Shown: piece by piece, positions 25,569 to 33,654 of the stretch
How the letters are laid out: each line of letters begins with the position of its first letter
How positions within the stretch are numbered: the stretch's first letter is position 1
Source of the DNA: Candidatus Heimdallarchaeota archaeon
Lineage (GTDB): Archaea; Asgardarchaeota; Heimdallarchaeia; Hodarchaeales; Hodarchaeaceae
NCBI GenBank assembly: GCA_019057635.1
Contig: DXJL01000101.1
Coordinates: forward strand, 1 to 46,569
Direction: 5' to 3'
DNA length: 46,569 nucleotides
Program-made: the position numbers and the translations under genes
The notes under the pieces: generated by a model
The model's input: only the letters and a program-made list of their open reading frames with translations
The model's database searches: none
Told to the model about the DNA's origin: nothing

Positions 25569-26648
25569 ATGTCGGGATCAGAGATTCTAGAATCGATCGT
25601 ACCAAGATCTATCATTATTGGAAATTCAATTCTTGATAAAATCCCGCAAATAATTGATTCTTTGAGATTCAAACCTAAAGTGATGGTTCTTTCAGGTACC
25701 AAAACACGTCAGATTGTAGGGGAGGAAGTCTATGCAATTTTAGACGATAAGGATATCCCCTTTGACACCTTGATTGTGGAAGAGGCTTCCCTTGAAGCAG
25801 CCATAACCTATCAAGATAGAGTGAAGGATACTGGATCTAATATCATGATTTGTGCGGGAGGAGGAAAAGTAATTGATGTTGGAAAATATTGTTCATTTAA
25901 GGCCAACCAAAAGACAGAATTGATCTCTGTACCGACCACAACCTCTCATGATGGAATAGCTTCTCCTTTTATCTTTTTAAATGATCCTACAGAGACATAT
26001 ATCGGAGAAAGTCGGCCTCCAGTTGCTATCGTTGCAGATATTGATAAAATTATCCAACATCCTGACTTACCTAGATATTTAGCGGCAGGGGTTGGTGACA
26101 CCGTTGGAAAAATGACTGCTATCTGGGATTGGAGGTATGCTCATAGGATAAAATCTGTTAAATTCTCAAGATTTGTTGGGGGAGTTTTACAAAGTGCAGA
26201 TTCCTTATTTCAACATCAAGTTTCAGAAGCATTATTAGATCAAGAACATGCAATAAAAGTGGTATTGAAAGCTTTGCTTATCGCAGGAGTCCTTATGGGA
26301 ACTTCTAATGATATAAGAGTAGGGTATGGTTCAGAACATTTATTTTCTCAAGCTTTACATTCAGAAACACCAGGAATTGACATTCTTCATGGAGAGCGAG
26401 TCGCCCTTGGAACTATTCTAATGGCAAAATTACAGGGTCAAGATTATGCACAAATTATAAAGATATTAGAATCAGCGGGTTGTCCTACAAACATAGAAGA
26501 TTTAGAAGAAGAAGTAGATTCACAATCAATCATAAGCGCATTGCGAAAGGCTCATAAGGTGGATTCAATTTATACGATTCTAGGCGAAACAGGATTATCA
26601 AAAAAAGCAGCAAAGACTCTGGCAACCCAAACGGGCGTAATTCCTTAG
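25569..26648 (+). CDS. egsA: sn-glycerol-1-phosphate dehydrogenase
   Basis: Makes G1P, the backbone of archaeal ether lipids, from dihydroxyacetone phosphate with NAD(P)H. 359 residues. Nucleotide-binding CAGGGKVIDVGKYCSF, PTTTSHDGIASPFIF, and zinc ligands in AAGVGDTVGK, GSEHLFSQALHSE and ILHGERVALG. This is the archaeal EgsA type; AraM is a bacterial relative, unlikely here. Some Asgard lineages are reported to lack this gene, so its presence matters for lipid stereochemistry. Confidence 0.95.
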   Translation: MSGSEILESIVPRSIIIGNSILDKIPQIIDSLRFKPKVMVLSGTKTRQIVGEEVYAILDDKDIPFDTLIVEEASLEAAITYQDRVKDTGSNIMICAGGGKVIDVGKYCSFKANQKTELISVPTTTSHDGIASPFIFLNDPTETYIGESRPPVAIVADIDKIIQHPDLPRYLAAGVGDTVGKMTAIWDWRYAHRIKSVKFSRFVGGVLQSADSLFQHQVSEALLDQEHAIKVVLKALLIAGVLMGTSNDIRVGYGSEHLFSQALHSETPGIDILHGERVALGTILMAKLQGQDYAQIIKILESAGCPTNIEDLEEEVDSQSIISALRKAHKVDSIYTILGETGLSKKAAKTLATQTGVIP

Positions 26649-26735
26649 TAAATATGAATTGGTCTGATGATTGAGGATATTGTCTAGCTGTATTTTTAAG
26701 TGAGAATCCTAATATTTAATCAACGGTGATTCAAG

Positions 26736-27467
26736 ATGACCGTAAAAACAGAGAGTCCAGTAGTCGGAATAATAATAAGCAATTTCACCGATTCAGGACC
26801 TCAAGTGATCTTCAACTCCGCCGAAAAACATGTATCAGAAGATCAAGCCTTCAATCTGTCAATCCGTATAATGACACTAATCGGGGAAGAAATTAGTGGA
26901 GAGATCTTTGGACCGTTACCTGTTCCTTCAAATGAAGAATTTCTTTGTTTAGCTTATGTATTCTTTGTTAATGCAACGTTTACAACAGATTCTCGTCTGA
27001 ATAAGAGGCCTTCAGTTATCTGTGTAATTTTCAAGAGACAACTTAAACGTATTATATCACATGCACATGGTCTTATTCTCTCATATCTATCGAATGTTAC
27101 TCCTGATATATTCAAGACAGAGGAGGACTTTGTTCAAGATAAAATGAAAGAAATAGATTCCCGCTTAACTTCTTTAATTAGCACAAATCCTATACGAATT
27201 TATCGTGTATCTAAAGACAAATTGATAGAACATATAGACCCAGTTATGATCCCATCGGATGCCTACGTCGTTGCTGATCTCGAGAAGAAAACTCTTTTCG
27301 TTTTATATGATCAGCATTTATCACCTGTTCGAAAAAGAAATGTAAGTATAATGATTGATACTTTAAATGAGAAAGAATATCGACGTGGATTCAACAAACG
27401 AATAATTGACTCAGAGGAAGAGATAGAGCAATTACTTAACTTCTTTGGGTTGAAGAAAACCACTTAG
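26736..27467 (+). CDS. Longin-like plus gelsolin-like domain protein
   Basis: 243 residues, no firmly named family. Residues 1-125 read like a longin/roadblock-type sheet-helix domain: VVGIIISNFTDSGPQVIFNS, then EISGEIFGPLPVPSNEEFL and a CVIFKRQLKRII strand-helix. Residues 150-240 read like a single gelsolin repeat: RIYRVSKDKLIEHIDPVMIP, DAYVVADLEKKTLFVLY, a helix rich in charged residues, and DSEEEIEQLLNFFGL. Longin domains in eukaryotes and Asgard archaea bind small GTPases, and gelsolin repeats bind actin. GGTGAT precedes the ATG. First gene of a tight run with the next three. The domain calls are by eye. Confidence 0.5.
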   Translation: MTVKTESPVVGIIISNFTDSGPQVIFNSAEKHVSEDQAFNLSIRIMTLIGEEISGEIFGPLPVPSNEEFLCLAYVFFVNATFTTDSRLNKRPSVICVIFKRQLKRIISHAHGLILSYLSNVTPDIFKTEEDFVQDKMKEIDSRLTSLISTNPIRIYRVSKDKLIEHIDPVMIPSDAYVVADLEKKTLFVLYDQHLSPVRKRNVSIMIDTLNEKEYRRGFNKRIIDSEEEIEQLLNFFGLKKTT

Positions 27468-27481
27468 CGAGGGTTAGATTA

Positions 27482-27868
27482 ATGGAATTACCGAGTGCCT
27501 ATGGAATCGAATTATCGAGCTTTGTAGATCTTGTACGCTTAATTACAAGTTCTAGTCCAGATAGACCTTCTACCATTTTTAAATGGAATGTAAAGGGAGA
27601 AAAATATTTTTACAGTTCTTTTGCTATTTTTCCTGGATATTTCGATTACCGAGCATTACCTGTACTCTTTTTCATTACTACAGAGTCTGAGCTTGAAGAA
27701 GAAGGGCAATCATTAGTCCGATATGATTTACAAAAATCTGTTAACCAAATTACATTTCTTCAATTTCTAAAAGAGCAAGACTTGGAAAACACCCACACTG
27801 GTTTAATTCGATTTATTCCAATTATCAATCTTAAATCACCTCCCACAATTTTTACCAATTTAGCATGA
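27482..27868 (+). CDS. Conserved-looking protein of unknown function
   Basis: 128 residues with no motif I can name; aromatic and Ser-rich in the first half (FKWNVKGEKYFYSSFAIFPG), acidic in the middle (TESELEEEGQS). No cysteines, so it is not an E2-like or zinc-ribbon protein, and no membrane span. It starts 14 bp after the longin/gelsolin-like gene and ends 1 bp before TrmI, so it belongs to the same transcript. Confidence 0.6.
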   Translation: MELPSAYGIELSSFVDLVRLITSSSPDRPSTIFKWNVKGEKYFYSSFAIFPGYFDYRALPVLFFITTESELEEEGQSLVRYDLQKSVNQITFLQFLKEQDLENTHTGLIRFIPIINLKSPPTIFTNLA

Positions 27869-27869
27869 A

Positions 27870-28658
27870 GTGGATAAAATGCTCAAAGAAGGGTCCATTG
27901 TCAGAGCAGTTGAAATCACAGAAAGGAAACCAAAATCTTGGATTTTCAGGCTAGAGAACGAGGGAGAAAAATCAACCCATCTTGGCCGAATAGATCATGA
28001 CAAGATTATCGGATTGAAGTATGGACAGGTGATTTCAGTAACGAAGGGGCAAATAATGCTGTTGAAACCTTCACCTAGAGACTTCCTCCGTTCTTTTACC
28101 TTAAAAACACAAATATTGTATGCTGACGATTGTGCTGTAGCTTGTAGCGTAGCAGGAGTAGGTAATGGTATGAACGTTGGGGAAGCAGGTACTGGATCAG
28201 GGGCCTTAACTACATTTCTTGCTTGGGCAATAGCTCCTGATGGACACGTATACTCTTTTGATATAAACGAGAAACATCTACGTAACGCGGAGCAAAATAT
28301 CCAAATGACTGGATTGCAGAACAACATTACATTCCAAGTTCAAGATATTCGGGAATCTTTCAATGTTCCACTTCTTGATGCATTTTTTTTAGATTTTTCA
28401 ACCCCTTTTGAGGCAATTGATTCCATTGCTCCGACTTTAATTGGTGGTGGGCATTTTATCTGCTTTGTACCTAATTGGGGACAAGTAGAACAAACTGTTG
28501 AGAAAATCAATCAAAATTTGGCTTTAGAATTACAGCAAGTATTTGAGATTACTCGTAGAGATTTCAATGTTAACCCAAAAAAACATATAATGCGGCCTAA
28601 ATTCCGTTCAATTGTTTACTCTGGAATCCTTATTCACGCAATTAAAATTCTTTCCTAG
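27870..28658 (+). CDS. trmI: tRNA (adenine58-N1 or 57/58)-methyltransferase
   Basis: Rossmann-fold SAM enzyme that makes m1A58 (and m1A57 in some archaea) in the T-loop. 262 residues: N-terminal beta domain, then GEAGTGSGALTTFLAWA, HVYSFDINEKHLRNAEQN, the LDAFFLDFSTP segment and GGGHFICFVPNWGQVEQT, all typical of TrmI. GTG start at 27870, one base after the previous stop; an ATG at 27879 is possible. Sits between an unknown gene and the JAMM protein. Confidence 0.9.
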   Translation: MDKMLKEGSIVRAVEITERKPKSWIFRLENEGEKSTHLGRIDHDKIIGLKYGQVISVTKGQIMLLKPSPRDFLRSFTLKTQILYADDCAVACSVAGVGNGMNVGEAGTGSGALTTFLAWAIAPDGHVYSFDINEKHLRNAEQNIQMTGLQNNITFQVQDIRESFNVPLLDAFFLDFSTPFEAIDSIAPTLIGGGHFICFVPNWGQVEQTVEKINQNLALELQQVFEITRRDFNVNPKKHIMRPKFRSIVYSGILIHAIKILS

Positions 28659-28673
28659 CATTGAGATGCCTAT

Positions 28674-29570
28674 ATGATCCAAATTCCAAAGGAAGTCTAC
28701 AAAAAATTTCTAAAGTTCGCACTCGAGAATGCTAATCCTCTAGAAAGGTCACGTTATTGGAGAGAGTGTATTGGATTAATCTTGGGTCGAATTAACGATG
28801 AATCGATAATTGTAACTGATATTATCCCCATTGGTTCCGGTTCATCTGTCTTTGTAGATATAAGTGATTATGAAAAGGTTTTTTCTTTAATTTCTTTTGA
28901 ACGAATTGACCAAGGAGAGGTAATCGTAGGTTGGGCTCACACTCATCCTGGTTTAGGCTTGTTTTTTTCAGGTACAGATATAGAAACCCAGCGAACATAT
29001 CAGAGTATGCATTCCCAATCCTTTGGACTTGTATTAGATCCCACTAAGATTAACTCTCAATCACCAGGTTTCAATATCTACAGAGTAGATTCTTACACAT
29101 CTCGTCCATATACCGTTGATTTTCTATTTAATGAAGAATTTGACTTTCTTTCTGTTCATGAGCAACTCACACAAGAATTATTCGAGATACCTGAGATATT
29201 ACCGGCATTAACAGCCAAACACACAGTATCGTGGAAAGACATTTCGTTATCATTAGATGGCCCATCGCATGCCCATCTGAACGAACCTTTCCTCTTAAAA
29301 CTCGTTTTAAAAATGCCTCACCCTCAATTCTTCCGAGTTACTTACAATGTCAAGATTTATAATGCATCCACGAGTCATACACAAGATTTTGTTGAAAAAA
29401 GGGAATACTTTCATGAATCATTAGATTCTGGGACATTGGCTGTTTTTTCACTTGTTACAAATAATACAAATCGAATATTTTTACAGCTAATTAATATGAG
29501 AATCGCTGATTATAATCAAAAATATTTAGATTCGCCAGTTTTGGGTTTTGAGGTCAAGATTCAAGAATAA
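28674..29570 (+). CDS. JAMM/MPN+ metalloprotease (Rpn11/CSN5-like) with C-terminal beta domain
   Basis: Zinc isopeptidase of the MPN+ family, which removes ubiquitin-like modifiers. The full JAMM set is present: Glu31 (RECIGLILG), His89 and His91, Ser99 and Asp102 in HTHPGLGLFFSGTD. Residues 1-165 are the MPN core. The remaining ~130 residues (SLDGPSHAHLNEPFLLKLVL onward) look like an added beta-sandwich domain, not the Rpn11 C-terminal tail. Active deubiquitinase sites are rare in archaea but known in Asgard and Caldiarchaeum ubiquitin systems. No ubiquitin, E1 or E2 gene lies near, so the substrate is open. Confidence 0.85.
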   Translation: MIQIPKEVYKKFLKFALENANPLERSRYWRECIGLILGRINDESIIVTDIIPIGSGSSVFVDISDYEKVFSLISFERIDQGEVIVGWAHTHPGLGLFFSGTDIETQRTYQSMHSQSFGLVLDPTKINSQSPGFNIYRVDSYTSRPYTVDFLFNEEFDFLSVHEQLTQELFEIPEILPALTAKHTVSWKDISLSLDGPSHAHLNEPFLLKLVLKMPHPQFFRVTYNVKIYNASTSHTQDFVEKREYFHESLDSGTLAVFSLVTNNTNRIFLQLINMRIADYNQKYLDSPVLGFEVKIQE

Positions 29571-29574
29571 ATTA

Positions 29575-30381
29575 TTATATCTCTAAATCCTTATCTTTAC
29601 GAGTACCATATACTCCTAAGGTGACAAATGCAATTAAAATAAGTAGCACACTGTAAAAAAGGAAGTATAAGATATATGGAGGCTCGGGTAAACTCTCAAC
29701 GAACTCGAAAGACATATTTTTAGCAAAGTAAACATCTGTAGGTACCCTTTCTCCCCCATAAACATGATATTGAGCAGTAAATACAAATTTATAATTCCCA
29801 TATGTCGGTAAAGCAAGGTATGGAATAATCAAAAGTTCTGATTTCGAGGAATTCGGAGGTAAAATTAATTCTTCAGGATTATCTGGACTATAGATTGATA
29901 ATCCCGCAACAATTGTAATGTTGTCCGCTTCTCCTGTCAGAACTTCGTATACCTTTACCGTAAAACTATGAATAACAATCGATTCAGGATTTCCAATAAT
30001 TGTAGAATAGGAAGCATTGACTCGAAGTTTTGAGTTATTAATGATCTGGGGTATCAAAGTTTCTTGACCTGTAGTAGGTTCGTCAAGTACTAATTCTTGC
30101 AGAAGTTGATATTTACCGTTTTTTTCGACTTCTAGATTCACTTGTTGAATTTCCAATAATGGAGATGTGGATTGTGCCTTTGCAATATGCAGTTGAATCA
30201 TCTGGGGCTGGGTAGAAGGCAAAATACCTAAAGAAAGCATTATCACAAACACGATGATGCTTGGTCGAATGATTTTACGTATCATGGGGCGTACCGATCC
30301 ATATACTCTATGAAGGGAATCTTTTTGTGTCGTTAAGACTGAAATTTTCTTTTTTTGATACTGTCTATATCTTTTATGCAC
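29575..30381 (-). CDS. Membrane-anchored surface protein, unknown family
   Basis: 268 residues. A basic N-terminus of about 35 residues, an N-terminal hydrophobic segment (PSIIVFVIMLSLGILPS), an outer beta-rich region of about 180 residues with several NxT/S sites, and a C-terminal span (YILYFLFYSVLLILIAFVTL) followed by a short charged tail. The GTG at 30381 has GGAG nine bases upstream. It begins 11 bp after the ATPase E gene, so cotranscribed. Its plan mirrors the protein at 10933-11568. Confidence 0.6.
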   Translation of the reverse strand: MHKRYRQYQKKKISVLTTQKDSLHRVYGSVRPMIRKIIRPSIIVFVIMLSLGILPSTQPQMIQLHIAKAQSTSPLLEIQQVNLEVEKNGKYQLLQELVLDEPTTGQETLIPQIINNSKLRVNASYSTIIGNPESIVIHSFTVKVYEVLTGEADNITIVAGLSIYSPDNPEELILPPNSSKSELLIIPYLALPTYGNYKFVFTAQYHVYGGERVPTDVYFAKNMSFEFVESLPEPPYILYFLFYSVLLILIAFVTLGVYGTRKDKDLEI

Positions 30382-30392
30382 TTTTATTCTCC

Positions 30393-31016
30393 TTAACTCC
30401 CCTTGTTGAAAATGACAGAATTCAATTTATTTCTTATTGCTTCTTTTCTCCGATCAAAAATAGCATTAAAAGTGTTATTAACAATTAAAGATCCTTTTTG
30501 CAAAATCACACCGCCATTTATAAGATCTTGCTCCTTGGAAGATACATTGATTTTGGTGCTGGTTCCAGTTTTTTTTGCGATTTCAGCTTCCAAGGAATTT
30601 TTTTCGATGGTTTGTGCATCACTAGGGTGTAAAGTGATACTCATTTCTCCACCTTCTAAGATCGTTCCACTTAAAACTATAAGATCAGAAAGAGCATTCA
30701 GGTATCTCTTATCTTTTTGTTCGCGCATCTGTTTGATTTTATTTATGCTATCATCAAATATCTCTTGTACAAGAGATTCTTTTAGATTCTCGATTTCAAT
30801 TTTATTCTTGATCCTAATTCGTGAAAGTTCCCGCTGTACTTCGATTTCTTGTCTTTCGAGATGTTCTTTCTCCATCTTTTGCTTTAGCTCTTTATTTTTA
30901 CTTTTCGCTTGGCTTAATATTTCATCAGCTTCTTTCTTTGCTTCTTTTAGGATATTTTCTGCATTATTTTGTGCGTTCTGAAGGATTTCTTGTTCTAATT
31001 GTTGAATATCTGACAT
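30393..31016 (-). CDS. atpE: A/V-type ATP synthase subunit E
   Basis: Peripheral-stalk subunit E, partner of subunit H. 207 residues: an N-terminal coiled coil of about 100 residues (AENILKEAKKEADEILSQAK) and the conserved C-terminal part (LIVLSGTILEGGEMSITLHP, then DLINGGVILQKGSLIVNNTF) that marks AtpE rather than a generic coiled coil. It lies in a run with two unknown proteins rather than with other ATPase subunits, about 14 kb from F and H. Confidence 0.9.
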   Translation of the reverse strand: MSDIQQLEQEILQNAQNNAENILKEAKKEADEILSQAKSKNKELKQKMEKEHLERQEIEVQRELSRIRIKNKIEIENLKESLVQEIFDDSINKIKQMREQKDKRYLNALSDLIVLSGTILEGGEMSITLHPSDAQTIEKNSLEAEIAKKTGTSTKINVSSKEQDLINGGVILQKGSLIVNNTFNAIFDRRKEAIRNKLNSVIFNKGS

Positions 31017-31053
31017 ATCTCTTTTTCCTCTACGTAGTATCTCAATTTAGACT

Positions 31054-32085
31054 TCAATCAAGTCTCATAATGGGATATTTTTCTTCTAGAAGATCCTCTA
31101 TGGTCTGTTTAATTGCATTTTGAGCATTTGAAATTTCTTCCTCTGTAAAAAATTTATTCAATTCTTTTATAATGAAGAAATTCGGATCATTTTTTTTCCC
31201 ATTTGACAGAATTTGATAGATTTCTCTTTCTACTAATCCCCTTGAGAATTTATCTTTCAACAAATCAAATATAATTTCATGGGCTATTAATATTTTCAGT
31301 TCATTCTTACTTATTCGCTTTATTACCTCAGTAGTAAATACTAGAACTGAAAAATCATCTTTTACTTGGCTAGTTGCATCTAAAGAAAATACTGGAATGA
31401 ATGTGGGTTCAAATCGATTTTCTAAGGCAGTTCTAAACAAGTATGGTTTGACCGATATACGATATTTGTTGGCGATCCTAGCAGAATATTCTCGAAGATT
31501 TGATTGAATAGTGACTAGAGCTGCCTTAGCTTTTCTTAATTCTTTCAAATGTTGCATAGATTTGGTAGAAATATCTTCAATTAATTTAGCAACAGGGAAG
31601 ATCTGGATACCCGTTCGCACTTTCATTCGTAATTGCATTTCAATTTTTTCTGCATAGTCCTCATAAGGAATAATATCTTGGCCCTGAGATCTAATTAAAG
31701 GCAGATTCTCAATATCATTAAACGCCATTATTTCCGATTCTGACACCAATTTATTTTCACAGAAGATATTTTTTAGAATAGCAGAAAAATACTCCATCCC
31801 TGTCGATAGAGCATTCGAATCTAAAGACTTAAAAACAGGAATAGAGAAAACAATAATTAAGAACTTCTCATCATGCTCTTCAGTTAAATGAAAATAAAAA
31901 GGACTGACTTTCTGATTCTCTAGCTGTATTAATCCATTAATACCATAAAATCGAACCTGTTCAATGACATCCAATAATGCAGAGTACTGTAAAGTCACTC
32001 TTTCAAATTCAATAGCCATCCATTCTTCTATAGTTAAACGAAATTGGAATTGTTGGGTTGGGGGAATCTTCTGGTGAGAGCTCAT
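31054..32085 (-). CDS. Unknown protein with a degenerate M48/M56-like HExxH segment
   Basis: 343 residues, soluble, no family I can name. The N-terminal ~140 residues are mixed alpha/beta; the middle holds a long helix (MQHLKELRKAKAALVTIQSN). Then a stretch resembles the strand, helix and zinc motif of M48/M56 metallopeptidases: PVFSLDATSQ, then FTTEVIKRISKNELKILIAHE followed by IIF where HxxH needs histidine. If related, zinc binding is lost. It lies between a polytopic membrane protein and ATPase E in one run. Confidence 0.55.
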   Translation of the reverse strand: MSSHQKIPPTQQFQFRLTIEEWMAIEFERVTLQYSALLDVIEQVRFYGINGLIQLENQKVSPFYFHLTEEHDEKFLIIVFSIPVFKSLDSNALSTGMEYFSAILKNIFCENKLVSESEIMAFNDIENLPLIRSQGQDIIPYEDYAEKIEMQLRMKVRTGIQIFPVAKLIEDISTKSMQHLKELRKAKAALVTIQSNLREYSARIANKYRISVKPYLFRTALENRFEPTFIPVFSLDATSQVKDDFSVLVFTTEVIKRISKNELKILIAHEIIFDLLKDKFSRGLVEREIYQILSNGKKNDPNFFIIKELNKFFTEEEISNAQNAIKQTIEDLLEEKYPIMRLD

Positions 32086-32130
32086 ACTACTAGCAAAGAG
32101 GTTGAGGAGCTAATAAAACAATTACCTCCA

Positions 32131-33189
32131 TCAATAACGTTTTCCTGCACGTTGATAAGCCACCCAAAAGAGGAACAAGAAGATAGCAAATGCAATAAAA
32201 ATTGCACTAGAACGGCTAATGGTTTCTAACGCTCCAGTGGCAAAGTTCACAAGCTGAAAGATTAGTAGGGTCAACCAACCAATGATACTTGTATCGCGAC
32301 TTGTCAACAATCCTTTCCAATACCTGATTATGAGTAATAAAACTCCAAGTATAACGACTACAATATGAATCCATCCAAGAAATCCTTCAAAACTGTCGGA
32401 GAAGAATAAATAGAGTGTTTCCAGACTTATAAAACAAACTAATGAAATTAGAGTTATTAAAAATTCAGGAATTTCTACCTCACGATCAACCTGTTGTGCT
32501 CCCTCATATATTAAATAAATAGCCCCTCCTATTGTTGCTGAATCAGCTATAATGAGTGCAGATGTATATAAGAGGTCAACTTGTGATGTCCAGTATTCAA
32601 TAAGTTGGATGAAAAATGAAAAAATTCCTGATTGCGTACCAAATAGATCATATCCAAAATAAAATCCGATCACTACCAATAATGGTAAAGGAAAATATAA
32701 TAGAGTCAGTAATCGTGTCTTCCTTTGGCTGGAAATTTTTTTATCTTCATCTCGCCACCCAAAAAGATACACGGCAATGAAATATCCTCCAAATAAGGAA
32801 ACAACAGGCACTAGCAACGGAAACAAAAAAATAATGCCTAATAGAAAATTAAATCCATAAAAAGCTTTAATTGTTGTCGGTAAACGCCATACTTCGCGTC
32901 CAAAGGTTTCATATGCATCACCAATTTGATACTTCTTTCCGTACGTCCAAAAAAAGAAAGGTACAGCCATTACGAGAGGTCCAATTCCGTAAACAATGAA
33001 ATCGGAAAGAATAACTAGATCTGGGGTTTTCAAAAACCAGATTACACCCCCTACAAAAATAAAAGATAACAAATAGAAGTAAATAGGAATCAAAATAAAC
33101 TGTAAAAGGACTACCAATCGCCCATAATGAATATAGCTTTCGTACTCGCTCAAAAAAACACCAACTCTAACATACAGCCACTCTTGCAA
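32131..33189 (-). CDS. Polytopic membrane protein of unknown function
   Basis: 352 residues with nine or ten hydrophobic segments, for example LLQFILIPIYFYLLSFIFVG near the start and SSAIFIAFAIFLFLFWVAY at the end. No transporter, channel or protease motif is recognised, and no signature of the ATPase I or K subunits. TTG start at 33189. First gene of the run 33189-29575 (gaps of 45, 37 and 11 bp), so likely cotranscribed with the degenerate-peptidase-like protein, ATPase E and the surface protein. Confidence 0.65.
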   Translation of the reverse strand: MQEWLYVRVGVFLSEYESYIHYGRLVVLLQFILIPIYFYLLSFIFVGGVIWFLKTPDLVILSDFIVYGIGPLVMAVPFFFWTYGKKYQIGDAYETFGREVWRLPTTIKAFYGFNFLLGIIFLFPLLVPVVSLFGGYFIAVYLFGWRDEDKKISSQRKTRLLTLLYFPLPLLVVIGFYFGYDLFGTQSGIFSFFIQLIEYWTSQVDLLYTSALIIADSATIGGAIYLIYEGAQQVDREVEIPEFLITLISLVCFISLETLYLFFSDSFEGFLGWIHIVVVILGVLLLIIRYWKGLLTSRDTSIIGWLTLLIFQLVNFATGALETISRSSAIFIAFAIFLFLFWVAYQRAGKRY

Positions 33190-33311
33190 GAATAATAGAA
33201 TGACACCTCTTAAAAATATATCTTAAGAGCTATCCCGAATTGTATGTGACTAGCCAGTTTTTTATTTGGGTTTTAAATGTGCCCTAAGTAGACAAAATGG
33301 GAGTGTTACTA

Positions 33312-33623
33312 ATGGTAGATGAAAAAACAAAAGAAAGTTTCCCTTATCGTTCTGATTATTATCATTTAATTAAAGGAAAAACAATTTCACGCCGTGGACG
33401 TTGGTGGACGGCCGTTCTACTAGTGCAATCGGTTGATGACGCGGAAAAACGGATAGTTGTCATTCAAAGATGGCAAAAAAGGAATAAAGCGGATCCTGAA
33501 GCAGAAGGAAAAATGTCAAGTTATTGGGCACAAGCAAAGTCTTTCAATCTTAATTCAAGCAAACCATGGGAGATTCTCAGGGAAACAGTAGAGGAATGGC
33601 TGTCAACTAACGATTGGAAATAA
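33312..33623 (+). CDS. Small basic protein of unknown function
   Basis: About 103 residues, rich in Trp, Lys and Arg (KGKTISRRGRWWTAVLLV, then RIVVIQRWQKRNKADPEAEG and SSYWAQAKSFNL). The pattern of basic and aromatic residues in short strands could suit nucleic-acid binding, but no family is recognised. GGGAG six bases before the ATG at 33312 favours that start; the ATG at 33297 would add five residues. A TTTTAAA tract at about 33270 may be its TATA box. It converges on SHMT. Confidence 0.6.
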   Translation: MVDEKTKESFPYRSDYYHLIKGKTISRRGRWWTAVLLVQSVDDAEKRIVVIQRWQKRNKADPEAEGKMSSYWAQAKSFNLNSSKPWEILRETVEEWLSTNDWK

Positions 33624-33654
33624 AAAAGAGAGGTAAAAATTAGGTTTTACCAAT

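Noticed and set aside
30403..31123. Two plus-strand open frames opposite ATPase subunit E
   Set aside because: They are antisense shadows of a coiled-coil gene and consist of Ser/Phe/Ile-rich low-complexity text.
31405..31425. GTGGGTTCAAATCGATTT resembling a tRNA T-arm
   Set aside because: It lies inside a coding frame, and no acceptor, D-arm or anticodon arm can be built around it.
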